This document shows positions 1-8,242 of a stretch of 64,000 nucleotides of DNA, piece by piece. The DNA comes from Rosistilla ulvae (GTDB lineage Bacteria > Planctomycetota > Planctomycetia > Pirellulales > Pirellulaceae). Below the pieces are notes generated by a model that saw only the letters and a list, made by a program, of their open reading frames with translations, ran no database searches and was not told the DNA's origin. The DNA lies in assembly GCF_007741475.1 (NCBI RefSeq), contig NZ_CP036261.1, positions 5,581,798 through 5,645,797 of the forward strand, written 5' to 3'. The translations under genes were made by a program, and so were the position numbers. The number at the start of each line of letters is the position of its first letter. The first letter of the stretch is position 1.

Positions 1-55
1 CACCGAGTGATGCGACGGCCAACGGTTGACGATATTCGCCTTTCAACACCAGCAA
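1..55 (-). CDS. Possible 5' end of a gene running off the window
   Basis: Reading leftward from a TTG at 55 or a GTG at 49, the minus strand stays open to the window edge (MLVLKGEYRQPLAVASLG). It starts just downstream of the M48 protease stop codon, so it could be the next gene of the same operon. Only about 18 codons are visible and there is no recognisable domain, so this is a weak call based on position and an open frame only. Confidence 0.22.
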   Translation of the reverse strand, partial: MLVLKGEYRQPLAVASLG

Positions 56-63
56 CCCTCGCT

Positions 64-879
64 CTAGATCTTCATCCCTTGCAACGCACCATAGCGGCGT
101 AACAGCAGCGGGTGGGACATCGCCGACTCCGCCTTCTTGCTGTATTTGTTTTGCATCACCTGTTCGGCTTGCTTGGCGAAACTCCCCTTGTCGACGCGAG
201 GGAACAGCCGCGGGCCGACGGCTAACAGCGTCATCGCATCGAGTCCCGGTGTGGCGTCCTGCAGCATCGCCACGGCGACCGCGTCGCAGGAGAATTCGTC
301 TAGACGCGACAGCGGTTTGTAGTGGTTGGAGATCGTGCCCCGAATCAGTCCGGTATGCCCGAGGGCGTGGTGCGCGAGTTCGTGGCCGATGATGAAGTCG
401 AGGATTTCCGGTTTGTCGTTATCCAACGCGCCGTAGACGATGTCGTCGATCAACACGATGTTGTGTTTCGATCCGATCTTCAGCGCAAATGCGTTCTGTT
501 CATTCGATTCGATGATATAGACATCGGGCAGCGATTTGAGTTCCAGCTGGCCGGCCATTCGCGCAACCGAAGCGTAGATCGCGGGGAATTGATCGGGAGC
601 GACTTTGACGCCGTTCCCCATTAACACCGCTTCGGCTTTCTTGGCGCGCTGGTTGTATTTCACAAGCGCGATCAACCACGCGATCAATGCGATGCCATAG
701 GTGCCGACGATGGACAGCAAGATAAGGATCGGCCCCACGATGCCGAACAGCAGCCAGCCGATCATCGCATGCAAACCGGTCCCTCGCGCGACGTGCTCTT
801 TCGGTTTCACCCGCGGCGCGTTCAACGCACTCTGCGAAGGTGGGGAAGAGCTGATCGGATCATCGAACGTGCTTGCCAT
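64..879 (-). CDS. M48 family zinc metallopeptidase, membrane-anchored
   Basis: The 271-residue protein carries the zinc-peptidase motif HELAH at residues 166-170 (ligands H166 and H170, catalytic E167). A downstream EFSCDA at 195-200 supplies the probable third zinc ligand, E195, as in family M48 (HtpX/Ste24-like). A hydrophobic stretch at about 36-74 gives one or two membrane segments ahead of the protease domain, so it is a membrane-bound peptidase. It is shorter than HtpX, with a long charged N-terminus. M48 proteases generally cleave misfolded membrane or envelope proteins; the substrate here is unknown. The assignment to M48 is firm, the exact role is not. Confidence 0.9.
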   Translation of the reverse strand: MASTFDDPISSSPPSQSALNAPRVKPKEHVARGTGLHAMIGWLLFGIVGPILILLSIVGTYGIALIAWLIALVKYNQRAKKAEAVLMGNGVKVAPDQFPAIYASVARMAGQLELKSLPDVYIIESNEQNAFALKIGSKHNIVLIDDIVYGALDNDKPEILDFIIGHELAHHALGHTGLIRGTISNHYKPLSRLDEFSCDAVAVAMLQDATPGLDAMTLLAVGPRLFPRVDKGSFAKQAEQVMQNKYSKKAESAMSHPLLLRRYGALQGMKI

Positions 880-1480
880 TGGGGGACTCCGGGCGGGGTT
901 TCGGCGCTGTCATCTGACTCCCACTTCAACTTTCTTGACGGACTGTCGTGAAGGGGGGTTTTGAAAAATTTAGCGTCTGCCGAAGCGACGCACCACCATT
1001 TTGTGGTCTTTCACCAATCAGAGAGAGCTGCCGTGATTCAACAACTTGGGATACGGGGGCTGCAAAATATCGGAACTGTCGCGTCGCCACGACCCGTGGC
1101 GCTAACGGCTTCATCGATTTTTCACATCGCGTCGATCCGCCATCGGCAACGGATGCAAACAACACTCCACACCTGAAAAAAACTAACGCTCCGCAACGAC
1201 ATGGCAAAGCGTGTTGATCACCGCGCCAACCGAGAAGATTGGCCACCGCGCCGACGCTCGATCCGCTTGCCGCGGTGTTCGTCGGAAGGTTCGCCCAGGC
1301 GCAAACGCCTGAGCGATCGGCTCCAGGAATCCTTGTGGCGAAACGACGTTCGCGGAACTTTTATTGCCAAATTCTTCGCTGAGAGTGTGGCATTTGTGAA
1401 AGCGTTTAGTCCTTAGGAAGTATGGGGATGGACTACCGCTATTCTGCTTCTCTGTTCGAAAACTGCCGAGGGAACGACTC
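880..1480. other. Intergenic region with no gene seen
   Basis: About 600 bp separate the divergently placed protease and di-heme oxidoreductase genes. Short open frames occur on both strands but they overlap one another, have no recognisable domain and no convincing ribosome binding site. Promoters for both neighbours must lie here, but I cannot place them. Confidence 0.6.
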
Positions 1481-3121
1481 ATGGCTGTCACGCATCGGTA
1501 CGGATCGGCTGGGGTTCTGATCCTGGCACTGATCATCGCCCCCCAAACAATCGCTCAGGATCCAGTTGCCGGGCGGGAGTTGTTCGAGCGGGAGTGGCAG
1601 TATGTCGATCGGGGAACAACATTCACCGCATGGAGTACAACAACTCGGATGCCGCAGCGGCGAGGTCGGGGGCGAGGTCCACGACCGCAACACCGCGACA
1701 GCGGCCGCGAGTTGACGTCCATGCTGCCCGCCGAGGGGATGGAGGGCATGGCCGATGGGCTGGGGCCGCTGCACAACGCCGTCTCTTGTGCGGCGTGTCA
1801 CCCTGGCGGTGGAGCATCGGGAGTGGAGCACAACGTGACGCTGATCACCGTCGACCCTCGATCACCCATTTTTGAACGGTCGGCGGGGCGTGGTGGTCGC
1901 GGACGTGCCGGAGGTTCCGACATGGACTTCTTTCCCGGGCTGGTCTCCGGCAACACGCTCTCCTTCAACACCGTCGTTCACGACCTCTCGACACGCCGCG
2001 GCTATCGAGCGATCCGCCAACGCTTGGCCGTCGGCGTCCCCAACGGTCTACCCGATGTGTGGTTTGATCCTCTCTCGCGGACCGTCGATGCGATCGCCAG
2101 CCAACCGGTCGTTGCCGGCCGTTATGGAACGCTCGACTACTACCTAAGTCAACGCAATTCGCCGCCGCTGCATGGCATGGGGGATATCGAGAGGATCTCC
2201 ACGAATCGATTGAAAGCCATAGCGCTCTCTCGGACCCGATCGTCCGGCGGAACGATCTCCGGGCGAGTGGCGGGGAAGTATGGTTGGCGTGGCCAAGTCG
2301 ACACGTTGTCCGATTTTGTCGCCGGAGCGTGCGCGTCGGAGTTGGGGCTGAACGTGGCCAACACCGCGCGACAAGCGGGTGATCCCGCCGATCCCCGCTA
2401 CCTCAGCTTGGCAGCCGATGTATCGACGACCCAGGTCGCCGATCTCACCCGTTACGTCGCCGACTTGCCAGCCCCCGCCAAACCGTTGCTCTCTCTGGAG
2501 GAACGCAAACGGGTTCACCGCGGTGAACAGATTTTTCACTCCATTGGATGTGCAGCCTGCCACATCGCAGATCTCCCGCCGGCGCGAGGAATTTTTAGCG
2601 ATCTATTGCTGCACGACATGGGGCCCGATCTGCAAGATCCGTTCCCCGCCCCGGCGTACCAGTTGGCGAGCACTCGTTCGGCGGCGCCGGCGAGTCGCTA
2701 CCCGAGTCGATATGGCCGTGGAGAGGCGTGGACATATCGCAGCGATGCCCCATCGGATCGCCGCCGCGCTGTCGCGAATGATGGCAGAACCTCGCTTGCA
2801 ACGGGAACGCCTGAACCGATCGCGCTTGACTATCCGGAGCAACCGCAATTTCCCCGCGGCGAAGTCAAAGAGGCGGATCTGAAGGGGCGGCACCGGTTCT
2901 CGTGGGATGCGTTGCAGCGGGAATGGAAGACACCGCCGCTGTGGGGCGTCGCCGATTCAGCTCCCTACCTTCACGATGGTCGAGCGGCAACCCTGACCGA
3001 TGCGATCCAATGGCACGGCGGCGAAGCGGATCAATCGAAACGCAAGTTTGACAGGCTGAACGAAGACCAACAGCAACTGCTGCTCGCGTTTTTAGAGAGC
3101 ATGAAGGGCCCGGTGGATTGA
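1481..3121 (+). CDS. Di-heme oxidoreductase, DHOR/DUF1111-like (cytochrome c peroxidase-related)
   Basis: The 546-residue exported protein has a signal peptide (residues about 1-25, ending IAQD) and two heme c sites, both CAACH, at 103-107 and 357-361. The middle region has GKYGWRGQVDTLSDFVAGAC, which matches the conserved core of the di-haem oxidoreductase family. The C-terminus keeps WKTPPLWGVADSAPYLHDGR, a conserved family block near the second heme. Family members are periplasmic electron-transfer proteins, often called thiol oxidoreductases although the true substrate is unclear. Two low-complexity insertions, R/G-rich at 58-75 and S/R/Y-rich around 400-430, lengthen it. The ATG is preceded by GAGGG about 8 nt upstream. 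No partner gene is adjacent. Confidence 0.85.
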   Translation: MAVTHRYGSAGVLILALIIAPQTIAQDPVAGRELFEREWQYVDRGTTFTAWSTTTRMPQRRGRGRGPRPQHRDSGRELTSMLPAEGMEGMADGLGPLHNAVSCAACHPGGGASGVEHNVTLITVDPRSPIFERSAGRGGRGRAGGSDMDFFPGLVSGNTLSFNTVVHDLSTRRGYRAIRQRLAVGVPNGLPDVWFDPLSRTVDAIASQPVVAGRYGTLDYYLSQRNSPPLHGMGDIERISTNRLKAIALSRTRSSGGTISGRVAGKYGWRGQVDTLSDFVAGACASELGLNVANTARQAGDPADPRYLSLAADVSTTQVADLTRYVADLPAPAKPLLSLEERKRVHRGEQIFHSIGCAACHIADLPPARGIFSDLLLHDMGPDLQDPFPAPAYQLASTRSAAPASRYPSRYGRGEAWTYRSDAPSDRRRAVANDGRTSLATGTPEPIALDYPEQPQFPRGEVKEADLKGRHRFSWDALQREWKTPPLWGVADSAPYLHDGRAATLTDAIQWHGGEADQSKRKFDRLNEDQQQLLLAFLESMKGPVD

Positions 3122-3151
3122 ACGAAGAAATCGCCCCACCGTCCCCTCTCT

Positions 3152-3183
3152 CGTTTAACCGCACGCCCAAAGGGCCGCGCGTC
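3152..3183. repeat. Degenerate half copy of the cgtttaaccgcg palindromic repeat
   Basis: cgtttaaccgcacgcccaaa followed by gggccgcgcgtc matches the left half of the 74-75 bp palindromes found at 16276, 16920 and elsewhere. The right half is missing or decayed. It lies 30 bp after the di-heme oxidoreductase stop codon. Confidence 0.6.
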
Positions 3184-3254
3184 CCCCGAGTCCCAACACG
3201 ATCCCACGCGCCGCATCGCCATCCATCAACCTGCATCCCGTCGCCGCCAGCCAC

Positions 3255-3599
3255 CTACTCCTTCGATGGCCCCGACGCTCGTTCCTGATACTGGCAGGCG
3301 GTTCGCGTTGGTGCCGAGAGTTCGGTCCGCAGAGCGTGCAGGATCGGGATCGCTTCTGCGCGATGCAGGCCGTCGCTGTGGCGGCCGGCGCGTTGAGCGA
3401 AGAACAATCGGGTGCGGAGGTGGTCGAGGCACTGGCAATCCGATTTGGCTTCGTCGCTGCACGATTCTCCCTGCTCATCCCAGAACGCGTAGCCGTCGAA
3501 CGTCAGCGCAAACTCTTCGATAGCAACCATCTCCGCCTCATCCGCCGGGATGTCGCGCAACCGAAGCTGCGGCGAAGGAATGTTTTTACGTTCCATCAT
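3255..3599 (-). CDS. Hypothetical protein, 114 aa
   Basis: The protein begins MMERKNIPSPQLRLRDIPAD and is mostly acidic, with a Cys pair (SDCQC) near residue 55 and a basic C-terminal half. There is no signal peptide, membrane segment or domain I recognise. The frame is open between two non-coding gaps, starts with two consecutive ATGs and does not overlap a better candidate. The Shine-Dalgarno site is weak (CTGGACGAAG). I judge it a real lineage-restricted gene rather than a shadow, at moderate confidence. Confidence 0.55.
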   Translation of the reverse strand: MMERKNIPSPQLRLRDIPADEAEMVAIEEFALTFDGYAFWDEQGESCSDEAKSDCQCLDHLRTRLFFAQRAGRHSDGLHRAEAIPILHALRTELSAPTRTACQYQERASGPSKE

Positions 3600-3652
3600 C
3601 TTCGTCCAGGTTTAAGTTGTCGTTTGATATCGGGAACGGGAACGGATTTTAA

Positions 3653-3700
3653 GCAGAGAAGGTTCCGGGAATCAGGTATTTGAGTCCCGGAACCTTTTCT
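3653..3700. repeat. Palindromic repeat, copy 1; may also terminate the DUF3592 gene
   Basis: The core arms are ggttccggga at 3661-3670 and tcccggaacc at 3685-3694, a perfect 10-bp inverted repeat with partial pairing continuing on both sides. A T run follows on the plus strand. The hairpin sits about 35 nt beyond the stop codon of the minus-strand DUF3592 gene. A closely related, better preserved palindrome lies on the other side of that gene at 4323-4370, so this looks like a mobile or duplicated hairpin rather than a plain terminator. Confidence 0.75.
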
Positions 3701-3731
3701 TGTCGGACTTTTACCGAATTCTGTTCCCTTA

Positions 3732-4160
3732 CTATTTGCTGGTCTCAAATCTCTTCAAGAGCTTGAGTTGCGGATCGAGCATTGCCCAGAAAACAACGCA
3801 AGAGGCGATCAGAGGAAGCGACCAGTTGAACACTCGCGAATCGTGAGCGACAACTGATGGGTTGTCTGGGGCATACAAGATTGCAAGCGACTCTCCGTAA
3901 CCCGGGCGAAGCCAAAATGGCCCCGCTTTCAACTTGGCTTCGTGTTCGATTCCGTTTTTTCCAGTGTAGAGCAAGAGGTACCAGTCCGACCATCCTCCGT
4001 ATTTACGCGAAGACGATTCATGTATCTCTTCAATTGTTGCCCTAGCACGTTCACCTGTGAATTCAAGGAATATGCATCGGTGACATCTCCATACGACGAT
4101 GCCAATCATGACGATGGCAAGTATGTGACCTCTTTTGTGTGCTTTAATAGGTTTGGTCAT
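3732..4160 (-). CDS. DUF3592-like membrane protein
   Basis: From the internal ATG at 4160 (MTKPIKAHKRGH) the protein is 142 residues. It has an N-terminal membrane helix (ILAIVMIGIVVW), a soluble central part of about 75 residues and a second hydrophobic helix (SLPLIASCVVFWAML). The centre has the DUF3592 pattern: ARATIEEIHE, a YLLLYTGKNG strand pair, then PGYGESLAILYAPDNPSVV, where the family has a vlYdPdnP motif. The function of the family is not known. The frame extends upstream to 4268 but that stretch has no homology-like features, so the shorter start is preferred. Two related palindromes bracket the gene. Confidence 0.75.
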   Translation of the reverse strand: MTKPIKAHKRGHILAIVMIGIVVWRCHRCIFLEFTGERARATIEEIHESSSRKYGGWSDWYLLLYTGKNGIEHEAKLKAGPFWLRPGYGESLAILYAPDNPSVVAHDSRVFNWSLPLIASCVVFWAMLDPQLKLLKRFETSK

Positions 4161-4322
4161 GAATTCATAACGAGAGATTTGAGTCCGCCGACTATGGCCA
4201 GCGTTATGCGGGCGGCGGCCGTGAGCTGCAACATTGCGTAAAGGGCAACGACCGTCGCTCCGTATCATCGCATGGTTCGGTCGCCGCTTAGAATCGCCGG
4301 CTACGATCTCATTTTGGGATAG

Positions 4323-4370
4323 GAAAAGGTTCCAGGACTCAAAACAGACTTTGAGTCCTGGAACCTTTTC
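4323..4370. repeat. Perfect 21-bp inverted repeat, palindrome copy 2
   Basis: Bases 4323-4343 (gaaaaggttccaggactc plus aaa) are an exact reverse complement of 4350-4370, with a 6-nt loop acagac. The A-rich left end and T-rich right end make it look like a bidirectional terminator. It shares the core aaggttcc-gga with the palindrome at 3653-3700. The 409-bp gap from 4161 to 4569 in which it sits holds no gene that I can support. Confidence 0.85.
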
Positions 4371-4569
4371 TGCATCGTCGCAGTGATCATGCGGCCACTA
4401 TTGCACACCGGCATGGTGTCGAACCGACGTTGTTCGTTTTATGAATCGCGGATGAATCGCATGTCTTCTACTGGCATGTAACGACCGGGATCAGCGGGCG
4501 GCGGGAGCTGATATTGATGTCACGAGAAACCGGACCACTGCCGCTCCGTTGCATCCAATGGTTCGTCGT

Positions 4570-5811
4570 TTACTTGTTTGTCAATGGGACCTTCTCGACA
4601 CGCTCATCTGCCGTTTTCATCATCATTGCACGCAACGCCATCCTATACCTTGGGTCAGCGAAGGCATACGCATCTCCTTTTGGCGTTCGCTTGAGAACAG
4701 GTTGGTCTCCTTTACCGAGCTGCGCAAGAATCTGGGTGACATTGAGCGTGGTTCCGCTTGTTGAATTGGGAAACTCTCGTCGAATCAATTCTTCAACGTC
4801 GGATGCCTTGACATGTTCATTTTCCGTGCAACCCAAAGCGAACAGCGTTTGATTTCGCCGACCGGCCTTGGTGTCTCGTTCGTTCATATGTTGTTCAACC
4901 ACGGCGTAGCCGTGGTACATAGATTGCGAGAGCCAAAGCTCGTCTGCCCTTTCGAGCGTGTCTGAGTCGACCGTGCACCCTGAGTGATGTATCAGGTTGG
5001 CAACTTCGAGACAGTACTCATGGATCATCTGCGGAATGCGATCCGTAACCCAAGCAACATGTTTGTATACCGAACTGGGGTCTTCGACTGTATACCGTAG
5101 TCGTTTCTCAAATCCCTTCTCCACAAGCGACCTGCATTGCGTAAGTGATAGACGCGACACCTCGGGAAGCTCTCTCAGGCGATTGGCGACTGTCGCGTGG
5201 TGGGGCGTCTTGTAGTAGTACTCCCGTACTCCGCTTGGAACTCCCACAATCAGTAGTTTGACGTCGTAGTACGCGTAACGTTCGTCGTCACAGAGGATCA
5301 GAAGATCAGCAAGCTCTTTGAGAAATTGGTCCGTGAAAGCTGCTTCAAGATTGTCTAGAACCAATATGCCAGATCGCGAACCGGCGCGTTGCCGAATAGC
5401 TGCAAGACAAGACTCGAAGGGTTCCTTCTGCCCCAGTTCGTATTGTCCCGTATGGTCCAGTCTGCCTTTTGCTACGATCGTGTTTAGTTCAGCAGATTTG
5501 CTTTCAGAGTATCCCGTCTTCTCAGCGATCTCGTGACGCGAGACGAGGTTTGCCAATTCATTGGTGATTGAACCGAGCCTAGAAGCGTTAGCGAGATTTG
5601 CAACCTCAAAGTGGACATCTAAGTCGGACAGCACCTTCTTGTACAGCCAGGATTTACCAGTTCCGCTGTCACCATGGATGAGCAGGTGCTGTTGGCTATT
5701 CAGACCATTGCGGAGCGCTCTTTCAAGCTCTTCTCGTGCCACATACATATCTGGATTGATAGAAGCTGCACGTGGTGTGAAAACGGTATCAGGTGTTGGT
5801 CTTAGAGACAT
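4570..5811 (-). CDS. AAA-family ATPase, ORC/STAND-like
   Basis: The 413-residue protein has a Walker A GDSGTGKS at 47-54 and a Walker B GILVLDNLE at 148-156. This is followed by a sensor-like strand (VKLLIVGVPSG) and an arginine-rich helix (VANRLRELPE), as in AAA_16/ORC-like modules. The C-terminal 110 residues look helical and include DVEELIRREFPNS, compatible with a winged-helix module. There is no membrane segment. It stands alone, flanked by gene-poor DNA, with a base composition visibly lower in GC than its neighbours, which suggests acquisition by transfer. Such ATPases occur in transposon, defence and regulatory loci, and nothing here decides between them. The ATPase fold is firm, the role unknown. 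Confidence 0.85.
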   Translation of the reverse strand: MSLRPTPDTVFTPRAASINPDMYVAREELERALRNGLNSQQHLLIHGDSGTGKSWLYKKVLSDLDVHFEVANLANASRLGSITNELANLVSRHEIAEKTGYSESKSAELNTIVAKGRLDHTGQYELGQKEPFESCLAAIRQRAGSRSGILVLDNLEAAFTDQFLKELADLLILCDDERYAYYDVKLLIVGVPSGVREYYYKTPHHATVANRLRELPEVSRLSLTQCRSLVEKGFEKRLRYTVEDPSSVYKHVAWVTDRIPQMIHEYCLEVANLIHHSGCTVDSDTLERADELWLSQSMYHGYAVVEQHMNERDTKAGRRNQTLFALGCTENEHVKASDVEELIRREFPNSTSGTTLNVTQILAQLGKGDQPVLKRTPKGDAYAFADPRYRMALRAMMMKTADERVEKVPLTNK

Positions 5812-6196
5812 ATATAGAGCTAAATCATTTATCGACGAACTATGGTTCTCACCGGTGTTGTTAGTGAGAATCGGGGATTTAGGATTGTTCTCGGGAGGTT
5901 GCGTGTTGTGTTAGCAACCCATCGACGACCTCGCGTGGTACGACTCACTTTGGTCAATGTCGTCGATTGCGATGGGCTTCGTTGCTTAGGGGGAGGCTTG
6001 TTCAGACGCCATCGCTCGTGCCCCTCTCATGGACGGCTGGATGGGATTTTACCCGTCGTTCGGCGTAATGCAAGCATGAAGGCAGGGGGCGAGGTTTGTT
6101 CGCAGTGATTGCACCGAGAGATCGCGGCAGAGCGCGTAGCTTGGGCTGCAACGATTTGGGACGCCAGTGCGCGGGGAAAACGACCGCGGGCGGTTA
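5812..6196. other. Intergenic region with no gene seen
   Basis: About 385 bp upstream of the AAA ATPase gene. Short plus-strand open frames run through it but lack domains and ribosome binding sites. It probably holds the ATPase promoter. Confidence 0.5.
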
Positions 6197-6313
6197 CTAC
6201 AGCACGCGGCGGACGATTAGTAGGGCGATCGCTATCGCGACGGCTATCGTGACTATCCAGAAGATGTTTTCGTGACGAAAAAATGAACGGCCAGGATCGT
6301 TGTTGGAATTCAT
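6197..6313 (-). CDS. Small single-pass membrane protein, 38 aa
   Basis: An ATG at 6313 opens a 38-codon frame ending with TAG at 6197. The product starts MNSNNDPGRSFFRHENI, continues with a hydrophobic helix (FWIVTIAVAIAIALLIV) and ends RRVL. The polar N-terminus, single helix and terminal arginines give a clear membrane topology with the C-terminus probably cytoplasmic. The upstream sequence AAGGGAGGACC carries a strong Shine-Dalgarno about 9 nt from the ATG, the main reason for accepting so short a gene. It lies between the AAA ATPase and the sialidase-like gene. I do not recognise a family. Confidence 0.65.
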   Translation of the reverse strand: MNSNNDPGRSFFRHENIFWIVTIAVAIAIALLIVRRVL

Positions 6314-6529
6314 CGCTATGGTCCTCCCTTACGCCAAATTATACGGCGTGCCGGCCGCGATGACACGGATGTTTTTCCGTTGGGAGAGTTCGAGCTCGCA
6401 GTCGCGGGTGCGCCAAAGTTGGAGCGGTGGGGTGGAGCAGCGGACGGCAGGCGCTGGCGCAAGGGGTGGATTCGTCGATCGGCATCAAGATCGCGTCGGT
6501 GGCGCCGGCGCGTTGAGCTCCTTTTTCGC

Positions 6530-7594
6530 TTACCGTGGCGAAATGGTGATGGTCCGTCCATAGATTGCGTTGGGGCCATCACTTTCACCCGCGTAATAGA
6601 CCATAAACCACTCATTGCCGGTGAGGTGCGTCATCCAAGGGTAGCCGAAATCCTCTACGCCGGGAGAGGATGTCAGGAGACGGTTCCGCTTCCATTGCAG
6701 CGTGTCGCTCTCAGCTTGCCAAAGGCTGATCTGATTTTTGTCCGTTCGCTCCGTCTGGAGCGCATAGAGTCTATCGGGCTGAGTCGGATCCGAAACGATG
6801 AATGGGCTGGGGTGGTTCGCATCTTTGTTCCCCTGGATTACGCTCGGTTGGAATTGCCAACTGACGCCCCGGTCATCGCTGGTGTACTGATGGTAGGCGT
6901 GTGCTGAATTTTCGCGAACCAATCCGATCAGACGTCCGCCCGTGGAGATGAAAGTTGGTTCGTAGTATTTGTTTGTCGTGATTGTTTTTGGCGGGTTCCA
7001 CGTTCTGCCATCGTCTTTGGAGTAGGCGATCCAAAGGCCGTCACCGTGCGGCTTGCGGTAGTGGCCACACACCGCCAAACCCTCGTTCGGAACCTGGAAC
7101 ACGTGGCCGAAGACCGATCCGGTTTTGCTCTCTCCGATCGCGGAAGTGTCCGTGCTTTTCCAAGTCTTGCCGTGATCCTCGGATCTCCATCCGTAGATGT
7201 TGTTGCGGAGGTCATCGGTAAACGCCATCACCATTAAAACAATGGCACCATCCTTGGCTTTTCCAATCGCCAGGTTGGCAGCGTGCTGATACGGCATCGT
7301 GCTATCGAAAGTCTTCAGCACCTCAGGCGATGTGAAACTTTGACCGCCGTCTTGGGAGACCGACACCGCCGGGCATCCGTCGCCATTGACGTGTTTCCTT
7401 CCCGCGATGTAGGCGACAACAATGCTGCCATCATCGGCTTTGACAACTTTCGGCCAGGACAGGTGACAAAAGCGGTCGCCTTCGGGGGCCGGCACGATGA
7501 TCCGAAACGATTCATTTTCATCTCCGACCGCTGATCCGATGCCCAGCAACGCGACTGCGAATAGCATCCACCCCGTTAAAATTTCAAGCTTCAT
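6530..7594 (-). CDS. Sialidase/BNR-repeat family exported glycosidase-like protein
   Basis: From MKLEILTGWMLFAVALLGIGSAVG the protein is 354 residues with a typical signal peptide. Four Asp-box motifs are visible in order: SQDGGQSF, SEDHGKTW, SKDDGRTW and SDDRGVSW. These mark the blades of a six-bladed sialidase propeller. The family contains exo-alpha-sialidases and related glycoside hydrolases that trim sulfated or sialylated glycans outside the cytoplasm. The frame continues upstream to 7672, but the added residues are charged and precede the signal peptide, so the internal ATG is chosen. Substrate specificity cannot be read from the sequence. It is not in an obvious operon. Confidence 0.82.
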   Translation of the reverse strand: MKLEILTGWMLFAVALLGIGSAVGDENESFRIIVPAPEGDRFCHLSWPKVVKADDGSIVVAYIAGRKHVNGDGCPAVSVSQDGGQSFTSPEVLKTFDSTMPYQHAANLAIGKAKDGAIVLMVMAFTDDLRNNIYGWRSEDHGKTWKSTDTSAIGESKTGSVFGHVFQVPNEGLAVCGHYRKPHGDGLWIAYSKDDGRTWNPPKTITTNKYYEPTFISTGGRLIGLVRENSAHAYHQYTSDDRGVSWQFQPSVIQGNKDANHPSPFIVSDPTQPDRLYALQTERTDKNQISLWQAESDTLQWKRNRLLTSSPGVEDFGYPWMTHLTGNEWFMVYYAGESDGPNAIYGRTITISPR

Positions 7595-8172
7595 AAGAAG
7601 GTCTCTTTGGTTAGCATCATCGTCTACGATCGCGCGGTCCGAGCTGTTGAGCCACCATCGCTCGACAGCCATTCGAGGATTTGCGTTTATCGATTGTTAT
7701 TGTCGTCGCCAGCGGCCCCTTCCTGGCTCCGGAAAGGGATTTTACTCATCCTTCGGCGACAGGAAAGCATAGTCGCTGGGAGGCCAACTTTCATGCGAAA
7801 AAGTGCGTCGGTGAGATCCCCGCAGCGTTGGCGGCTCGGGAGCTATGCGTTTCGGCAATGCAGGTGCACTCGCTTGCGGCTGGCAGCTGTACCTGCGGGG
7901 CGTTGGTTAGAGGAATGGTGACAGCTTTTCTTTAGCCACCGAGGCCACTGAGAACACAGAGAAGCACCGTAACCGATTGATGCCTCTGCGCTCCGTAGAG
8001 GACGAGGTTACGAGTCCTTGGGCGGATTCAGTGATTTCAGGACTTATAAAACGGCTAGCCTAAAAGAGTCGTGACGCCGTAGTTTCTACGTTGGAGCCGG
8101 AGCTATCGCCGAAGCGGTTCATTCAAAAGATTAACTGCTGGCGCGTGGCGGCTGGACCTTCCACTGAGGCAC
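7595..8172. other. Intergenic region with decayed repeat fragments
   Basis: No supported gene. At about 7935-7967 ccaccgaggccactgagaac precedes acagag, a fragment of the cacagag/caccgag repeat seen at 10091, 10682, 16369 and 16643. At about 7994-8016 cgtagaggacgaggttacga precedes gtcctt, matching the arms of the nested palindrome at 16779-16920. These look like old copies of the same repeat families. Confidence 0.55.
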
Positions 8173-8203
8173 AAAAAAAACCGGTCGCTTGCGCGGACCG
8201 GTT
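8173..8203 (-). terminator. Rho-independent terminator of trxB
   Basis: Read on the minus strand, aaccggtc pairs with gaccggtt (8196-8203 with 8179-8186) around a 9-nt loop, followed directly by a run of T residues (8173-8180). It lies about 40 nt beyond the thioredoxin reductase stop codon. Confidence 0.85.
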
Positions 8204-8242
8204 GAGCATTTTTTATGGGAGACGACGGACTGGCGGCGTCGG

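Noticed and set aside
1183-1536. 117-codon minus-strand frame before the di-heme oxidoreductase gene.
   Set aside because: Overlaps the start of the oxidoreductase gene and lacks any recognisable feature.
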